From Fibrobacter sp. (GTDB taxonomy: Bacteria; Fibrobacterota; Fibrobacteria; Fibrobacterales; Fibrobacteraceae), in contig NZ_JAFWOM010000013.1 of NCBI RefSeq assembly GCF_017545445.1, positions 1 through 64,000 on the forward strand: DNA of 64,000 nucleotides. The letters run 5' to 3'. The position numbers and the translations under genes were made by a program. Below are positions 16,540 to 25,070 of this stretch, one piece after another (the stretch's first letter is position 1; every line of letters begins with the position of its first letter). The notes beneath the pieces are model-generated. The model had not been told where the DNA came from. It saw nothing but the letters and a program-made list of their open reading frames with translations, and made no database searches.

Positions 16540-16557
16540 ATGGATATATATATCCAT
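16540..16557. promoter_or_regulatory. 18-bp perfect palindrome in a divergent intergenic region
   Basis: ATGGATATATATATCCAT between the divergent genes 15357-16409 and 16652-17290. A possible operator, or simply AT-rich sequence around a promoter. The rest of the 194-bp gap is AT-rich and repeat-free. Confidence 0.35.
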
Positions 16558-16651
16558 AAGGGTACGAATATCAAAAATGCTGTGAAAAGAAATTTTTTCG
16601 GCAATGATATACCGGTGTTTAGGTAGATTCTTCACATGTGTGAGGTTGAAT

Positions 16652-17290
16652 ATGAGCGAAAAATGGATCTGGCTGCCCGATTGGGCCTCAAATCTCGGGA
16701 TTTGGGAAGATGATCTGATGGACGTAGCTCCTTCAGCAAACCATATCTATGTGCAGTACAGCCAGTTGGCTGAATTTTTGGAACATCCGATGGATATTCC
16801 AGAACTCAAGAAATCATCGACTGTCGTGGCATGGGGACTGGGGGCTTTGTCGCTCCTGTGTTCCGGGTCTGGGCCCCAAAAGGGGCAAAAGTGGATTCTG
16901 CTTTCGCCTTATGCCGATTTTTGTGACGAAATCGGGAACTGGACCGTGCCGAACCTTCATTTCATGGCGCACCAGCTTTTAACGACCACGGAACCTGCGC
17001 TCAAATCGTTCATGGAACTGTTCGAAGAAGATTTTGGCGACTGGCAAGACGACTGGTTCGACGAGGCCAAGAAGTACGATGCGGAGTCGCTTTCGAAAGG
17101 ACTTATGTATCTGGCTGAACATCGTGTAGAATCTGTTATCCCGAATAGCGAAAAGATTCAAGTGCTTTACGGGCGACTGGACACAGCCGTTCAACCAGAA
17201 TGGACCTTAAAGCTCAAGGAATTCCTGCCCAAGGCAGAATTCAAGGAACGCCCCAAAGCAGGACACTGGCCCCCGATGCTGTTGCTTTGA
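16652..17290 (+). CDS. BioH/BioG-like alpha/beta hydrolase fold protein lacking the nucleophile Ser
   Basis: 212 residues from ATG 16652 (GAGG six bases upstream); an earlier in-frame start at 16604 lacks such a site. The opening WIWLPDWASNLGIW parallels the BioH start (LLHGWGLNAEVW). The nucleophile elbow, normally GWSLGG, reads AWGLGA, so Ser is replaced by Gly (G62). The charge-relay Asp (YGRLDTAV) and His (KAGHWPPM) are still present. BioH/BioG release pimeloyl-ACP in biotin synthesis; bioB is in this window but 30 kb away. The missing Ser argues for an inactive or non-hydrolytic protein. Confidence 0.55.
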   Translation: MSEKWIWLPDWASNLGIWEDDLMDVAPSANHIYVQYSQLAEFLEHPMDIPELKKSSTVVAWGLGALSLLCSGSGPQKGQKWILLSPYADFCDEIGNWTVPNLHFMAHQLLTTTEPALKSFMELFEEDFGDWQDDWFDEAKKYDAESLSKGLMYLAEHRVESVIPNSEKIQVLYGRLDTAVQPEWTLKLKEFLPKAEFKERPKAGHWPPMLLL

Positions 17291-17411
17291 TCAAGTAGAC
17301 AGTGGTTAGTAGGCAGCCCTTCGACAGGCTCAGGGACCTGACTAGGTTGGTGAGCTTGCCGAACCATGCCGCGATTATAAAAACTTCCTACTTCCTACCG
17401 CCTACTTCCTA
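17291..17411. repeat. Intergenic repeat cluster
   Basis: Contains a CAGTGGTTAGTAGGCAG tract, a CCCTTCGACAGGCTCAGGGACC element with TTGGTGAGCTTGCCGAACC, and a CTTCCTACTTCCTACC tract. The same parts recur at 1732-1890, 25.3-26.15 kb, 31.6-32.3 kb and 62288-62400. Confidence 0.7.
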
Positions 17412-19376
17412 CTAATTCCTAATCGCTTGCTCCTGTAACCTTTTTTCCAGCTTTGCTACTGCGAATACGGCTACGAGATAAATCGCTAGGAACCATAAGA
17501 GAAATTCTTCGAAAAGCTCTCCTATGATTGTATAGAACGTGCTCCTTGTCTTGAGGGGCATTTTTCTTTGTATGACGCGGGTTTCAAAGATTTCTGTATT
17601 CTGGTCGTAGTGGCCGTACTGGTCGATGAATGCGGAGACGCCGCTGTTTGCCAGGCGTGCAACGGGGTAACCGTAAGAGACCGCCAAGTGGCGGACGATG
17701 TTCAGGTGCTGGTAGGGGGCGGTGCTTCGACCGAACCAGCCGTCATTCGTGATGTTCACCATGAGGCGAGATCCTGCTTGGATGGCGTCGCGGACGAGGT
17801 CTCCGAAGATGGCGTCGTAGCAGATGTAGGGAGTCCAGTTGTAAGGTCCATAGACGGGCGTTTCTTTGCCGGGAACAAAGTCGCCTTCGCCAAGATCCAC
17901 GTAGTTCAGGATGGGGAACACCTCGTCGAAGGGGATGCGTTCGCTAAAAGGAACGAGGTGCTTTTTGATGTAACGCTTTGGGAAACGGTGGTCGCCCGGA
18001 GTAAAGAGGAACGAGGCGTTGTAGATTTCGAAACGGCGCGGATTGTTGAGGTCTTTGGAAACTTGCTTGTAGTCCAGGGCTCCGGTAAGGATATTTACGT
18101 TTTTTTCGTCGGCCATTTGATGCAAACGGTCGATAACCTCTGGTTGAGTGCGGATGTGTGCCGGGACAGCGGTTTCTGCAAGCAAGATGATGCTTGTACC
18201 TGGCTTTGTGCTGTCCATGGCCATGCCGAAAGTTTTGTTTATGATGGCATCGAATCGTTCCTTGCTCCATTTGGCGCCTTGGGCGATGCTGGGCTGTACC
18301 ATGGCTATTGTGGGATTCTCTTGTGCTTTGGTGTTATAGAATGGAGCTGCTTCAGGGGCCGAAAGAACATAGCAACCATGAATCAGAAGTGCGAGGAAAA
18401 CGATGAAGGGTACTGTAAAGAGTATGAGTTTTTTTCTCCCTTTTTGTATAAAGGCGTATGCGACAATCTGGTTCGAGGCCATGATTAAAATAGTGTAGCC
18501 GAATACGCCGATAATGGAAAGCGCCTGAATGAGTTCAATGTGGTTGCCCAGTGTATAGCCGAGATGGTTCCACGGGAATGCGAAGTCGCCGTGGGTGCGG
18601 AACATTTCGATGGATGCAAAGAAGAGCGGAAATAATGCGAGTAAGTACTTTTTGGATTTGAACTTGAAATTTTTTATGGTAGTATAAGCGAATGCGGCGA
18701 GAACATTGAACAAGCTAAGGTATGCTATCAGGAGGAGGAGGCCAAGGAAGATGAGCTCTGATGGGGCAGTCTCCACGTTCATCACGTTCCTAATCCAGTA
18801 ATAGTTGACGGAGTTATAGACCATGCTTGCCCAAAATGTCGCAAAGATGGCTGTTTCGCGGTTGAATCTGTTCAAGACGATGAACCACGGTACAAGCAAG
18901 ACGAACATCGCAGGGCCAAGCGGGAGCGGCGGGAATGCGAAAGCGACGAACCCCCAAGAAATCGTTGCGAGAGCGAGTGCGATAAGAGGTTCTTTTTGCC
19001 TGAATAGCTTTATGTTCCAGCGGATGAACTTCGAAAACCAGTATAGTGCCATCGGGATAAATGTCACGACAATCTGGAAGAGTCCGGCATGTCCGTTTCC
19101 GCTTTTATCTCCGATGGTATAGTCTAAAGCAAGGAACGCAAAGACGATGATGCCGTAAGTGTTCATGAAACGCGAAAACGGGCTGCGAACGTTCTTTAGG
19201 AATAAAAACGGCAGTGCGGCAATAAGCGGCAACAACTGCGGACGTTGCATGTAAAGCCCTGGCGTGTCCGGTCGCAATAGGAACAGTACCAGTTCAATTG
19301 CAACAAGAACAGAAACGTAAACCTTGTATGCCTTCGGAAGAGATTTAAGCTTGTTTAGAAGTTGGTCAATGGTCAT
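17412..19376 (-). CDS. lnt: Apolipoprotein N-acyltransferase
   Basis: 654 residues. About eight membrane segments fill the first ~340 residues, then a nitrilase-like periplasmic domain. The catalytic triad is visible: Glu in LLAETAVPAH, Lys in KRYIKKHLVPFSERIPF and Cys in PYICYDAIFGD (Asp replaces the Glu that usually follows this Cys). ITNDGWFG and PVARLANSGVSAFIDQYG are also typical. Lnt adds the third acyl chain to lipoproteins in the inner membrane, consistent with the many lipoproteins in this window. Longer than E. coli Lnt (512), mainly from extra N-terminal membrane segments. Flanked on both sides by intergenic repeats. Confidence 0.92.
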   Translation of the reverse strand: MTIDQLLNKLKSLPKAYKVYVSVLVAIELVLFLLRPDTPGLYMQRPQLLPLIAALPFLFLKNVRSPFSRFMNTYGIIVFAFLALDYTIGDKSGNGHAGLFQIVVTFIPMALYWFSKFIRWNIKLFRQKEPLIALALATISWGFVAFAFPPLPLGPAMFVLLVPWFIVLNRFNRETAIFATFWASMVYNSVNYYWIRNVMNVETAPSELIFLGLLLLIAYLSLFNVLAAFAYTTIKNFKFKSKKYLLALFPLFFASIEMFRTHGDFAFPWNHLGYTLGNHIELIQALSIIGVFGYTILIMASNQIVAYAFIQKGRKKLILFTVPFIVFLALLIHGCYVLSAPEAAPFYNTKAQENPTIAMVQPSIAQGAKWSKERFDAIINKTFGMAMDSTKPGTSIILLAETAVPAHIRTQPEVIDRLHQMADEKNVNILTGALDYKQVSKDLNNPRRFEIYNASFLFTPGDHRFPKRYIKKHLVPFSERIPFDEVFPILNYVDLGEGDFVPGKETPVYGPYNWTPYICYDAIFGDLVRDAIQAGSRLMVNITNDGWFGRSTAPYQHLNIVRHLAVSYGYPVARLANSGVSAFIDQYGHYDQNTEIFETRVIQRKMPLKTRSTFYTIIGELFEEFLLWFLAIYLVAVFAVAKLEKRLQEQAIRN

Positions 19377-19526
19377 TGGTTATTAGTAGGAAGTAGGCAG
19401 TAGGAAGTGGTTAGTGGTTGGTGGTTAGTGGTTAGGATATATAATCGCGGCGAACCCGTTTAATAAAGACGTACGGAGTGCGAGTGTTGTTTCCTAATCC
19501 CTAAAACCTACAACCTATAACCTATC
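19377..19526. repeat. Tandem GGAAGTA / TTAGTGG-type repeat tract
   Basis: Runs of TTAGTAGGAAGTAGGCAG, TTAGTGGTTGGTGGTTAG and, towards 19526, CCCTAAAACCTACAACC. Low-complexity intergenic family seen throughout the window. No gene seen. Confidence 0.65.
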
Positions 19527-20213
19527 TCACAGTCCGCTTTTATCTTGGGGGTTGAACACGAGCACGAATTCACCTTTGGGCGGGTGCGCCTTGAAGTGTG
19601 CGGAGATTTCTGTCGGCGTTCCGATCAGGTGTTCTTCGAATTTCTTGGTGAGTTCTCGCATCAGAGCAATCTTGATGTCGCCAAAGACTTGCTTGATTTC
19701 TTCGACGAACTTGTCGATGTTGTGTGGACTTGCGTAAAAGATTTGAGTCGCTTCTTCGTCCTTCAGCTTTTCGAGCAAGTGGATACGCTGGGCGCTCTTC
19801 TTGGGCGAAAAGTATTGGAACGTAAAATGGTCGGTCGGCATGCCGCATGAGACAAGTGCCGTAATCATTGCACACGGGCCCGGGATGGCACGTACGTCAA
19901 TCCCTTCGCGGACGCATTCACGCACGAGATTGAATGCGGGGTCGGCAACGCCGGGAGTGCCAGCATCGCTCACCAATGCAATGTCGCCTGTGTTCTTGAG
20001 AAATTCAACGTACTTCGGCGTGACTTTTTCTTTGTTGAAGTCGTGATAGGCTTCCATGGGCGTCGTGATGCCGTAATTGTCAAAGAGAATCCTCGAATGA
20101 CGGGTGTCTTCGGCAAGGACGAGCGGAACTTCCTTGAGAATGCGAACCGCACGGTACGTGATGTCTTCCATGTTCCCGATAGGAGTCGCAACAATGTATA
20201 AAGTGTATGGCAT
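19527..20213 (-). CDS. rsmI: 16S rRNA (cytidine-1402-2'-O)-methyltransferase
   Basis: 228 residues from the ATG at 20213 (MPYTLYIVATPIGN). A longer frame reaches 20285, but that extension is translated from intergenic repeat sequence (TAGACGAAAG type). Tetrapyrrole-methylase fold motifs: VATPIGNMEDIT, LAEDTRHSRILF, ALVSDAGTPGVADPAF and IPGPCAMITALVSCGMP, all standard for RsmI. It 2'-O-methylates C1402 of 16S rRNA in the decoding centre with SAM as donor. Slightly short (E. coli 286), lacking part of the C-terminal domain. Same strand as lnt but separated from it by repeats. Confidence 0.92.
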   Translation of the reverse strand: MPYTLYIVATPIGNMEDITYRAVRILKEVPLVLAEDTRHSRILFDNYGITTPMEAYHDFNKEKVTPKYVEFLKNTGDIALVSDAGTPGVADPAFNLVRECVREGIDVRAIPGPCAMITALVSCGMPTDHFTFQYFSPKKSAQRIHLLEKLKDEEATQIFYASPHNIDKFVEEIKQVFGDIKIALMRELTKKFEEHLIGTPTEISAHFKAHPPKGEFVLVFNPQDKSGL

Positions 20214-20341
20214 ATTCGATTTAGACGAAAGAACGGGCTTTGCCCTATAGACTATAGACGAAAGATAGTAATTAAAATTTGTCAATGGTCGTTAGTCATT
20301 AGTTGTTAGTTTTATAATCGCGCCGTAGGCGCCTAACTAAC

Positions 20342-20908
20342 CTAATAATCGCTTACGCTGTTCATGTCCGTTTGTCTGTTTGCATTGAGTTCAAAGGTGA
20401 GGCGTTGCACGAGTTTGCGGTGCATTTCTTTGGAGGCTTTATTGACGAGGTCTGTACGGAACCATCCATAAAAAGTCGCCTTTACGTCTTGTTGCTCAAT
20501 GAATTCTACATGCCGCGCAAGAGTCCCGTTGCAGAAAATACGTGCAGAAAGTGCGTAAGTCCAAGATTCGTTGACGGGGAGGATGGGCCAAAACGGAATC
20601 AAAACGGCGAGGTTCCAAGCGGAATGGGGTTCATTTTGCTGGACTGTTGCCTTGATAGTCGCTTCGCCGCGGCAAGCTTCACGCGGAAAGTCCTGCTCGC
20701 TTGCGGCTTTCGTATAGGCTTTTAGCAAGTCTTGCGAGAGTTCTAACGAGTCTCTCCCGTAAATGAAGGGGATGTTACCGAAAAAACTGTAATTTTCATC
20801 GGTCAGGGGAATCCCTTCGAGGTCGCCTTGCGTGAGCTTCATAGAGCATCCCGACAGAACGGATGCTAAAGCAAGGGCGAAGCAAAAAAAATAGATGTTG
20901 AAGCGCAT
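20342..20908 (-). CDS. Lipoprotein of unknown function
   Basis: 188 residues. Signal peptide MRFNIYFFCFALALASVLSGC with lipobox LSGC. The mature part has alternating strands and a hydrophobic WNLAVLIPFWPILPVNESWTY segment, then a helix (VNKASKEMHRKLVQRL). Two Cys (EACRGE, ARIFCNG) might pair. No family recognised. Divergent from the lpxH-like gene with 52 bases between starts, so their promoters overlap. Confidence 0.6.
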   Translation of the reverse strand: MRFNIYFFCFALALASVLSGCSMKLTQGDLEGIPLTDENYSFFGNIPFIYGRDSLELSQDLLKAYTKAASEQDFPREACRGEATIKATVQQNEPHSAWNLAVLIPFWPILPVNESWTYALSARIFCNGTLARHVEFIEQQDVKATFYGWFRTDLVNKASKEMHRKLVQRLTFELNANRQTDMNSVSDY

Positions 20909-20960
20909 GTGTCAAAGATATAAAAAAACGAACGTTATAAATTTTATTAAGATTGATGGT

Positions 20961-21680
20961 ATGGAATTGCCTGCTTATTTTATTAGTGACGCACATTTGG
21001 GTATCGAGCCGCCGGGCGCGGTTCCTGATAGGGAACGAAAATTAATCCAGTTGCTTTCTTCGTGGAAAGGTAAGGCGAGTCATGTTGTTGTGATCGGTGA
21101 CCTTTTTGAATTTTGGTACGAGTACAGCTATTATGTGGCCGCAGCACATCTTAATTTGTACCGAGTTTTTGCCGAACTGGTAGAATCGGGTGTTGAAGTT
21201 CATCTTTTGCAAGGTAATCATGACTTTGCATACGGGGATTTTTTCCCGAAAACGTTAGGCGTGGCTGTCCATAAATCCGTTATTCTTGAAATTCAAGGCA
21301 AACGAGTCTATTTGACTCATGGCGATGGCGTTGCTGCGTCCGATCGCGGCTACCGTTTTTTACGTCGAGTGCTCGATTTTCCGTTCAATCGGTTCCTTTT
21401 TAGGCAAATTCATCCGGATTGGGGGATGGGGCTCGCGCGTTTTGTTGGGCGGAACAGCCGTAAATATGGCGAAAACAAAACGATTAAAATAGATGAATAT
21501 TTGGAATGGGGCGACCGCATTTTGGAAAAAGAGAAATGCGATTTCTGCATTCACGGTCATCACCATATTTCTGGCATTTGGAACAGGCCCAATGGTGTGA
21601 TTGCATCTCCCGGAGAGTTTATAAAAAAGCCCGCCATCCTCCGGATGGAGAATGGCGAACTAAACTTACTGTCGCTTTAA
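20961..21680 (+). CDS. lpxH: UDP-2,3-diacylglucosamine diphosphatase-like metallophosphatase (LpxH family)
   Basis: 239 residues from ATG 20961. The upstream in-frame extension to 20895 overlaps the divergent gene and lacks similarity. Calcineurin-type metal motifs appear in order: FISDAHLG (D-x-H), VVIGDLFEFWYEY (GDxxE), LLQGNHDF (GNHD), LTHGDG and CIHGHHHISG (GHxH). GDLFEFWYEY is characteristic of LpxH and LpxH2, which hydrolyse UDP-diacylglucosamine to lipid X in lipid A synthesis at the inner membrane face. The gene stands alone rather than in an lpx cluster. Confidence 0.82.
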   Translation: MELPAYFISDAHLGIEPPGAVPDRERKLIQLLSSWKGKASHVVVIGDLFEFWYEYSYYVAAAHLNLYRVFAELVESGVEVHLLQGNHDFAYGDFFPKTLGVAVHKSVILEIQGKRVYLTHGDGVAASDRGYRFLRRVLDFPFNRFLFRQIHPDWGMGLARFVGRNSRKYGENKTIKIDEYLEWGDRILEKEKCDFCIHGHHHISGIWNRPNGVIASPGEFIKKPAILRMENGELNLLSL

Positions 21681-21697
21681 AGCGGATTTAGTAGAAA

Positions 21698-22129
21698 TTA
21701 TTCACCGATATCTTCAGCTCGACCTTCTGATGCTTTAACCATCTTCTTGGAGGATTTTGAACCCCAAAGTGCAGAGACTAGGTCCATGCTTGAAAATTCT
21801 TGCCAATAATCTTCTACCCAGCACCAATGGTGGACTTCACCCTTTTCGTCGGTAATGCTCCAATTCTTCTTTACAGAGAAGGTCATCTTCTTGACCTGCG
21901 GTGTATAGTAAGGATCGGACGTTTTTTCCGGCTCAATGGTGATTGTCCAGGCTTTGCCTTCGGTACGCTTGTATATAGCGATATTCAATGCCAAAAACAA
22001 AACCATAGTAATGATGCCCCACTTAAAGTTCTTCTTCGTCAGCAGGTATATAAATAACAGAAGTAATAATATAGCGAGTGCTGCGAAGTTGTAGTGAGTT
22101 GGATAAAATACTTTGAATACATCAATCAT
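21698..22129 (-). CDS. Small membrane protein, unknown
   Basis: 143 residues. Two membrane helices at ~14-32 (FAALAILLLLLFIYLL) and ~36-52 (WGIITMVLFLALNIAIY), then a soluble domain containing KTSDPYYTPQVKKMTFSVKK and HHWCWVEDYWQEFSSMDLVSALWG. No family recognised. It converges with the lpxH-like gene (17-base gap). Confidence 0.5.
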   Translation of the reverse strand: MIDVFKVFYPTHYNFAALAILLLLLFIYLLTKKNFKWGIITMVLFLALNIAIYKRTEGKAWTITIEPEKTSDPYYTPQVKKMTFSVKKNWSITDEKGEVHHWCWVEDYWQEFSSMDLVSALWGSKSSKKMVKASEGRAEDIGE

Positions 22130-22169
22130 TTTATCTGTTCTCCCTTTTGAACTTTATTGGATTCTTCGA

Positions 22170-22907
22170 TTACTTTTTCTTGGCTGCTTTCTGCTGAGCA
22201 ACGAGCGGTGCGACGCTGAACGTGAGGACGTTCTTATCAACCTGGCTTTCGGTACGGAAGCTCTTGAGCGGAAGAGCGATGCCGTGAGAAGAAAGCGTGC
22301 CCATGAACGAAGCGTTTGCATGGCTTGCAATGGTACGGACGTTGATGAAGCCCTTGTTCTTGCTGAACGTCAGCTTGAAGGTCTTCTTGGCTGCATCGTA
22401 TTCGGCAACCATAGTCTTGTTTTCCTTGGTATTCAGAGCATTCTTGGTGTTGTGGTCAAAAATGATGGTACCACGGGTATCAATGGAGAGCATGGTCTTG
22501 TTGCCAACTGCGTTACGGCAGGCAAGAGTCGTCCATTCGCCTTTCTTCTTGGAACCCTTGGCGGTGAAGACATACTTGTTACCTTCCTTGACCAAAGTGT
22601 ATGCACCGGTTGCAACTTCGAGACCGATGGCGTTGAATGCACCCTTGAAGTAAAGGAACTTGGACTTGGAGCCGATGATTCCGTTGATGAAGCGGAAAGA
22701 AGTAGCCTTCGGGGTCTTGATCGGCGTGATAGCGATGCGCTTGCCTGCAACATCGACTTCGACGTCAACATACGGACCGACATCGACGGTTCTGCCATCT
22801 TCTGTCTTAGTTTGAGTGGCGAGCTTGTCGAGCTTGAGCGTCTTGACAGCTTCTTCCGGGAATCTGATGAAACCACGGACATCCATTTTTACAATTACGT
22901 TTTCCAT
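22170..22907 (-). CDS. Unknown protein with two AbrB-like swapped-hairpin motifs
   Basis: 245 residues, no signal peptide. The N-terminus VKMDVRGFIRFPEEAVKTLKL followed by VDVEVDVAGKRIAITPIK has the strand-RG-x-I-x-hP-helix-strand rhythm of AbrB/SpoVT/MazE swapped hairpins. A second similar unit appears at ~140 (MLSIDTRGTIIFDHNT...TFKLTF) and a possible third half near the C-terminus (SHGIALPLKSF...LTFSVAPL). It ends in a basic tail (QQKAAKKK). AbrB-type folds bind DNA, so a regulator is possible, but this rests on pattern only. A strong sigma-70-like promoter lies at 22939-22967. Confidence 0.5.
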   Translation of the reverse strand: MENVIVKMDVRGFIRFPEEAVKTLKLDKLATQTKTEDGRTVDVGPYVDVEVDVAGKRIAITPIKTPKATSFRFINGIIGSKSKFLYFKGAFNAIGLEVATGAYTLVKEGNKYVFTAKGSKKKGEWTTLACRNAVGNKTMLSIDTRGTIIFDHNTKNALNTKENKTMVAEYDAAKKTFKLTFSKNKGFINVRTIASHANASFMGTLSSHGIALPLKSFRTESQVDKNVLTFSVAPLVAQQKAAKKK

Positions 22908-22938
22908 TTACACCTCTTTTGTTTGTTGTATTGTTGAT

Positions 22939-22967
22939 AAAATAAAAACTTTTTCTACAAATGTCAA
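22939..22967 (-). promoter_or_regulatory. Sigma-70-type promoter for the 22170-22907 gene
   Basis: Minus strand TTGACA (22967-22962), 17-base spacer, TATTTT (22944-22939), about 32 bases before the start codon. The surrounding 180-bp gap (22908-23088) is very AT-rich and also has an inverted repeat CATTTGTTG / CAACAAATG (23025-23033, 23067-23075). Confidence 0.65.
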
Positions 22968-23088
22968 TGTTTTTTTTCCAAAAAACAAGTACAAAGAAAA
23001 AAATAATTTTTTCGTAACCAATAACATTTGTTGTATAAAAAATAATAATAAAAAAGTAAAATGTTGCAACAAATGAAAAAAAATTTTT

Positions 23089-23865
23089 TTATTTGCGTTT
23101 TTTTACGTCAAAAATGGCCTCTGATAAGGATTTTTCACCCCGCGTTGATAAATTAACGTCCTTAAGTGCCAGTCCGATTTTGTGATTTCTATCACGGAAT
23201 CGAGCCCGATCTGACAGAATCACGATGTTTTTTGTGGTAGAAATGTCTGTTTTTTCGATTTTTATGTCGGCTCGGACAAGGAATTTGGGGTATAGAATCC
23301 GGTATTTTTCGGAAATTACGTCTGCAATACTTAAAACAGGGTCTATTAAAATGACTAAATTGTCCGTTTTTACCTTTTTTGTGGCTAAAATGGCGCCTGT
23401 ACCGCGCCCAGCGACGATTTCGGGTTCTTTGCCGTTTATTTGCGAGGCGCATTCATAAATCATTTGGGCGTCGGATTCAAAAGTTTCTTGAGAGGGCGTT
23501 CCTTTGTTGTTTCCGCTTCCGCGGTAGTTGAATGTGGCTGCGGCGTAACCGGGCAAGGAATCAAGTTCGGCCAAGAATTGGGCGGCATCTTCGTCGGCGT
23601 CGGGGTAGTAGAGTAAAACGTTATTATGTTCGTTTCCGATAACAAAACCTTCAAGAACTGTACCGTCGTCGAGTGTGCAGTTTATGTTTTTTGCATTTTC
23701 CGCGATAGCGGCCCTGGCTTCGTTGTGCGTAATGGCTCGCGGGAAGGCGTTGCGGCGTTCGGTCAAAGCCAGATAAAATACCATGCTTACATATATAATA
23801 AGGAGAATCCCTGTAAAACGTAGGATTCGACTGACTGTTCCCATGAATACATCTTTTATTTTCAT
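23089..23865 (-). CDS. Membrane-anchored alpha/beta hydrolase-like protein lacking the nucleophile Ser
   Basis: 258 residues. One N-terminal membrane helix (~15-33, FTGILLIIYVSMVFYLAL), then an alpha/beta hydrolase domain: LLYYPDADEDAAQFLAEL, ATFNYRGSGNNKGTPSQETFESDA (oxyanion-side YRGxGxSxG-like motif) and IVAGRGTGAILA at the nucleophile elbow, where GxSxG reads GRGTG. The catalytic Ser is thus Gly. NLVILIDPVLSIADV fits the Asp strand; a His candidate near NHKIGLAL is uncertain. Probably non-catalytic, or using another residue. Confidence 0.55.
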   Translation of the reverse strand: MKIKDVFMGTVSRILRFTGILLIIYVSMVFYLALTERRNAFPRAITHNEARAAIAENAKNINCTLDDGTVLEGFVIGNEHNNVLLYYPDADEDAAQFLAELDSLPGYAAATFNYRGSGNNKGTPSQETFESDAQMIYECASQINGKEPEIVAGRGTGAILATKKVKTDNLVILIDPVLSIADVISEKYRILYPKFLVRADIKIEKTDISTTKNIVILSDRARFRDRNHKIGLALKDVNLSTRGEKSLSEAIFDVKKRK

Positions 23866-23908
23866 AATAGATAAGATAGTAAAGTTAGATGGATGAGTAT
23901 CGCTATTA

Positions 23909-23947
23909 TATATAAAGACCGCAGCGAGGTGCTACGGTCTTTATATA
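23909..23947 (-). terminator. Strong hairpin terminator
   Basis: 17-bp stem TATATAAAGACCG(C/T)AGC with a 5-base loop and one mismatch; T-rich on either strand. Lies just after the argF stop (24004) and before the 23865 start. Confidence 0.75.
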
Positions 23948-24003
23948 TAGTCTATGAAATGCGCTTGTTCGTGTGATTGAATATAGCTTCTTTTCGCTTA
24001 TTC

Positions 24004-24963
24004 TTACTTTGCGAACGGTTCCATCACCTGCCAGAGCACGGCCTTGTGGGCGTGCAGGCGGTTTTCGGCTTCTTCGAAACTCATGTTCACGTCGAGGTTG
24101 TCCATCACGGAGTCCGTGATTTCTTCGCCGCGGTGAGCGGGCAAGCAGTGGCTGACCTTGCAGTGTGCTGGAGCGAGCTTTAAAAGTTCGTCGTTGATCT
24201 GGAACGGCAAGAAGTGAGACTGCTTTGTAGCCTTTTCGCCTTCTTGACCCATGGAAACCCAAACGTCGCTATAGAGAATGTCGGCGTCCTTGACAGCTTC
24301 CTTCGGGTCGTTGAATATGCGGTACTCACAGCCGTGATTCTTCAAAAGCGGCAAAGCTTCTTCGACAACGTTTTTGGGCTGTTCGAATCCCTTCGGACAA
24401 GCGAGTGTGAAGTTCATGCCGACCTTTGCGGCAAGAGCGAGGAACGAATTTGCGACGTTGTTGCCGTCACCAATGAAAGCGACCGTCTTCGGCTTGCCAT
24501 CAGCGTTCTTGAATCCGCCGAGGTTTTCGTTAATCATTTGGGCAAAAGCGATAGCTTGGCACGGGTGGCAATCGTCGGTCAATGCGTTCACGACTGGGAT
24601 GGAACCATATTCAGCAAGTTCTTCGACGAGCTGCTGCTTGAAGCAACGGACCACGATGGCGTTCACCCAGCGGCTAAGGCAGCGGGCGACGTCCTTGACG
24701 CTTTCGCGCTTGCCAAGACCGATCGAATCTGGGGAGAGCAATACGGCGTGGCCGCCGAGCTGGTTCATGCCCACCTGGAAAGTTGTAATAGTTCGCAAAG
24801 ACGGTTTTTCGAAGAACATGCCGATGTTCTGACCGTGGAGACGGTCGGAGACCTTGCCCGCGTGGACTTCTTTCTTGAGCTGCGAGGCAATGGCGACGGT
24901 TTCGAGAATGCGTTCTTCACTCCAGTCCATGAGGCGGAGGAAGTGTTTGTTGCGATCTATCAT
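24004..24963 (-). CDS. argF: Ornithine carbamoyltransferase
   Basis: 319 residues. Carbamoyl-phosphate loop FEKPSLRT, VVRCFKQQ, DDCHPCQAIAFAQM (HPCQ) and the ornithine-loop signature HCLPAHRGEEI identify ornithine rather than aspartate carbamoyltransferase. Other recognisable parts are VAFIGDGNNVANSF and DILYSDVWVSMGQE. It forms citrulline from ornithine and carbamoyl phosphate in arginine synthesis, in the cytoplasm. Monocistronic by appearance: no other arg gene is in the window and a strong hairpin follows. GGAAAAG precedes the ATG. Confidence 0.95.
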   Translation of the reverse strand: MIDRNKHFLRLMDWSEERILETVAIASQLKKEVHAGKVSDRLHGQNIGMFFEKPSLRTITTFQVGMNQLGGHAVLLSPDSIGLGKRESVKDVARCLSRWVNAIVVRCFKQQLVEELAEYGSIPVVNALTDDCHPCQAIAFAQMINENLGGFKNADGKPKTVAFIGDGNNVANSFLALAAKVGMNFTLACPKGFEQPKNVVEEALPLLKNHGCEYRIFNDPKEAVKDADILYSDVWVSMGQEGEKATKQSHFLPFQINDELLKLAPAHCKVSHCLPAHRGEEITDSVMDNLDVNMSFEEAENRLHAHKAVLWQVMEPFAK

Positions 24964-25070
24964 TTCTTTTCCTTTGGGCGAAACCCTTTTTTACCAAGTT
25001 ATTTTACAATTTTTTTTGTATAAAAACGTTTTTTTCGAGTGTTTCCTGTCACTTTCCTAAATGAAAAACG

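Noticed and set aside
23909..23947. Perfect hairpin considered as an argF regulatory (ARG box) site
   Set aside because: It lies after the argF stop codon, not upstream, and is flanked by T/A tracts, so a terminator is the simpler reading.
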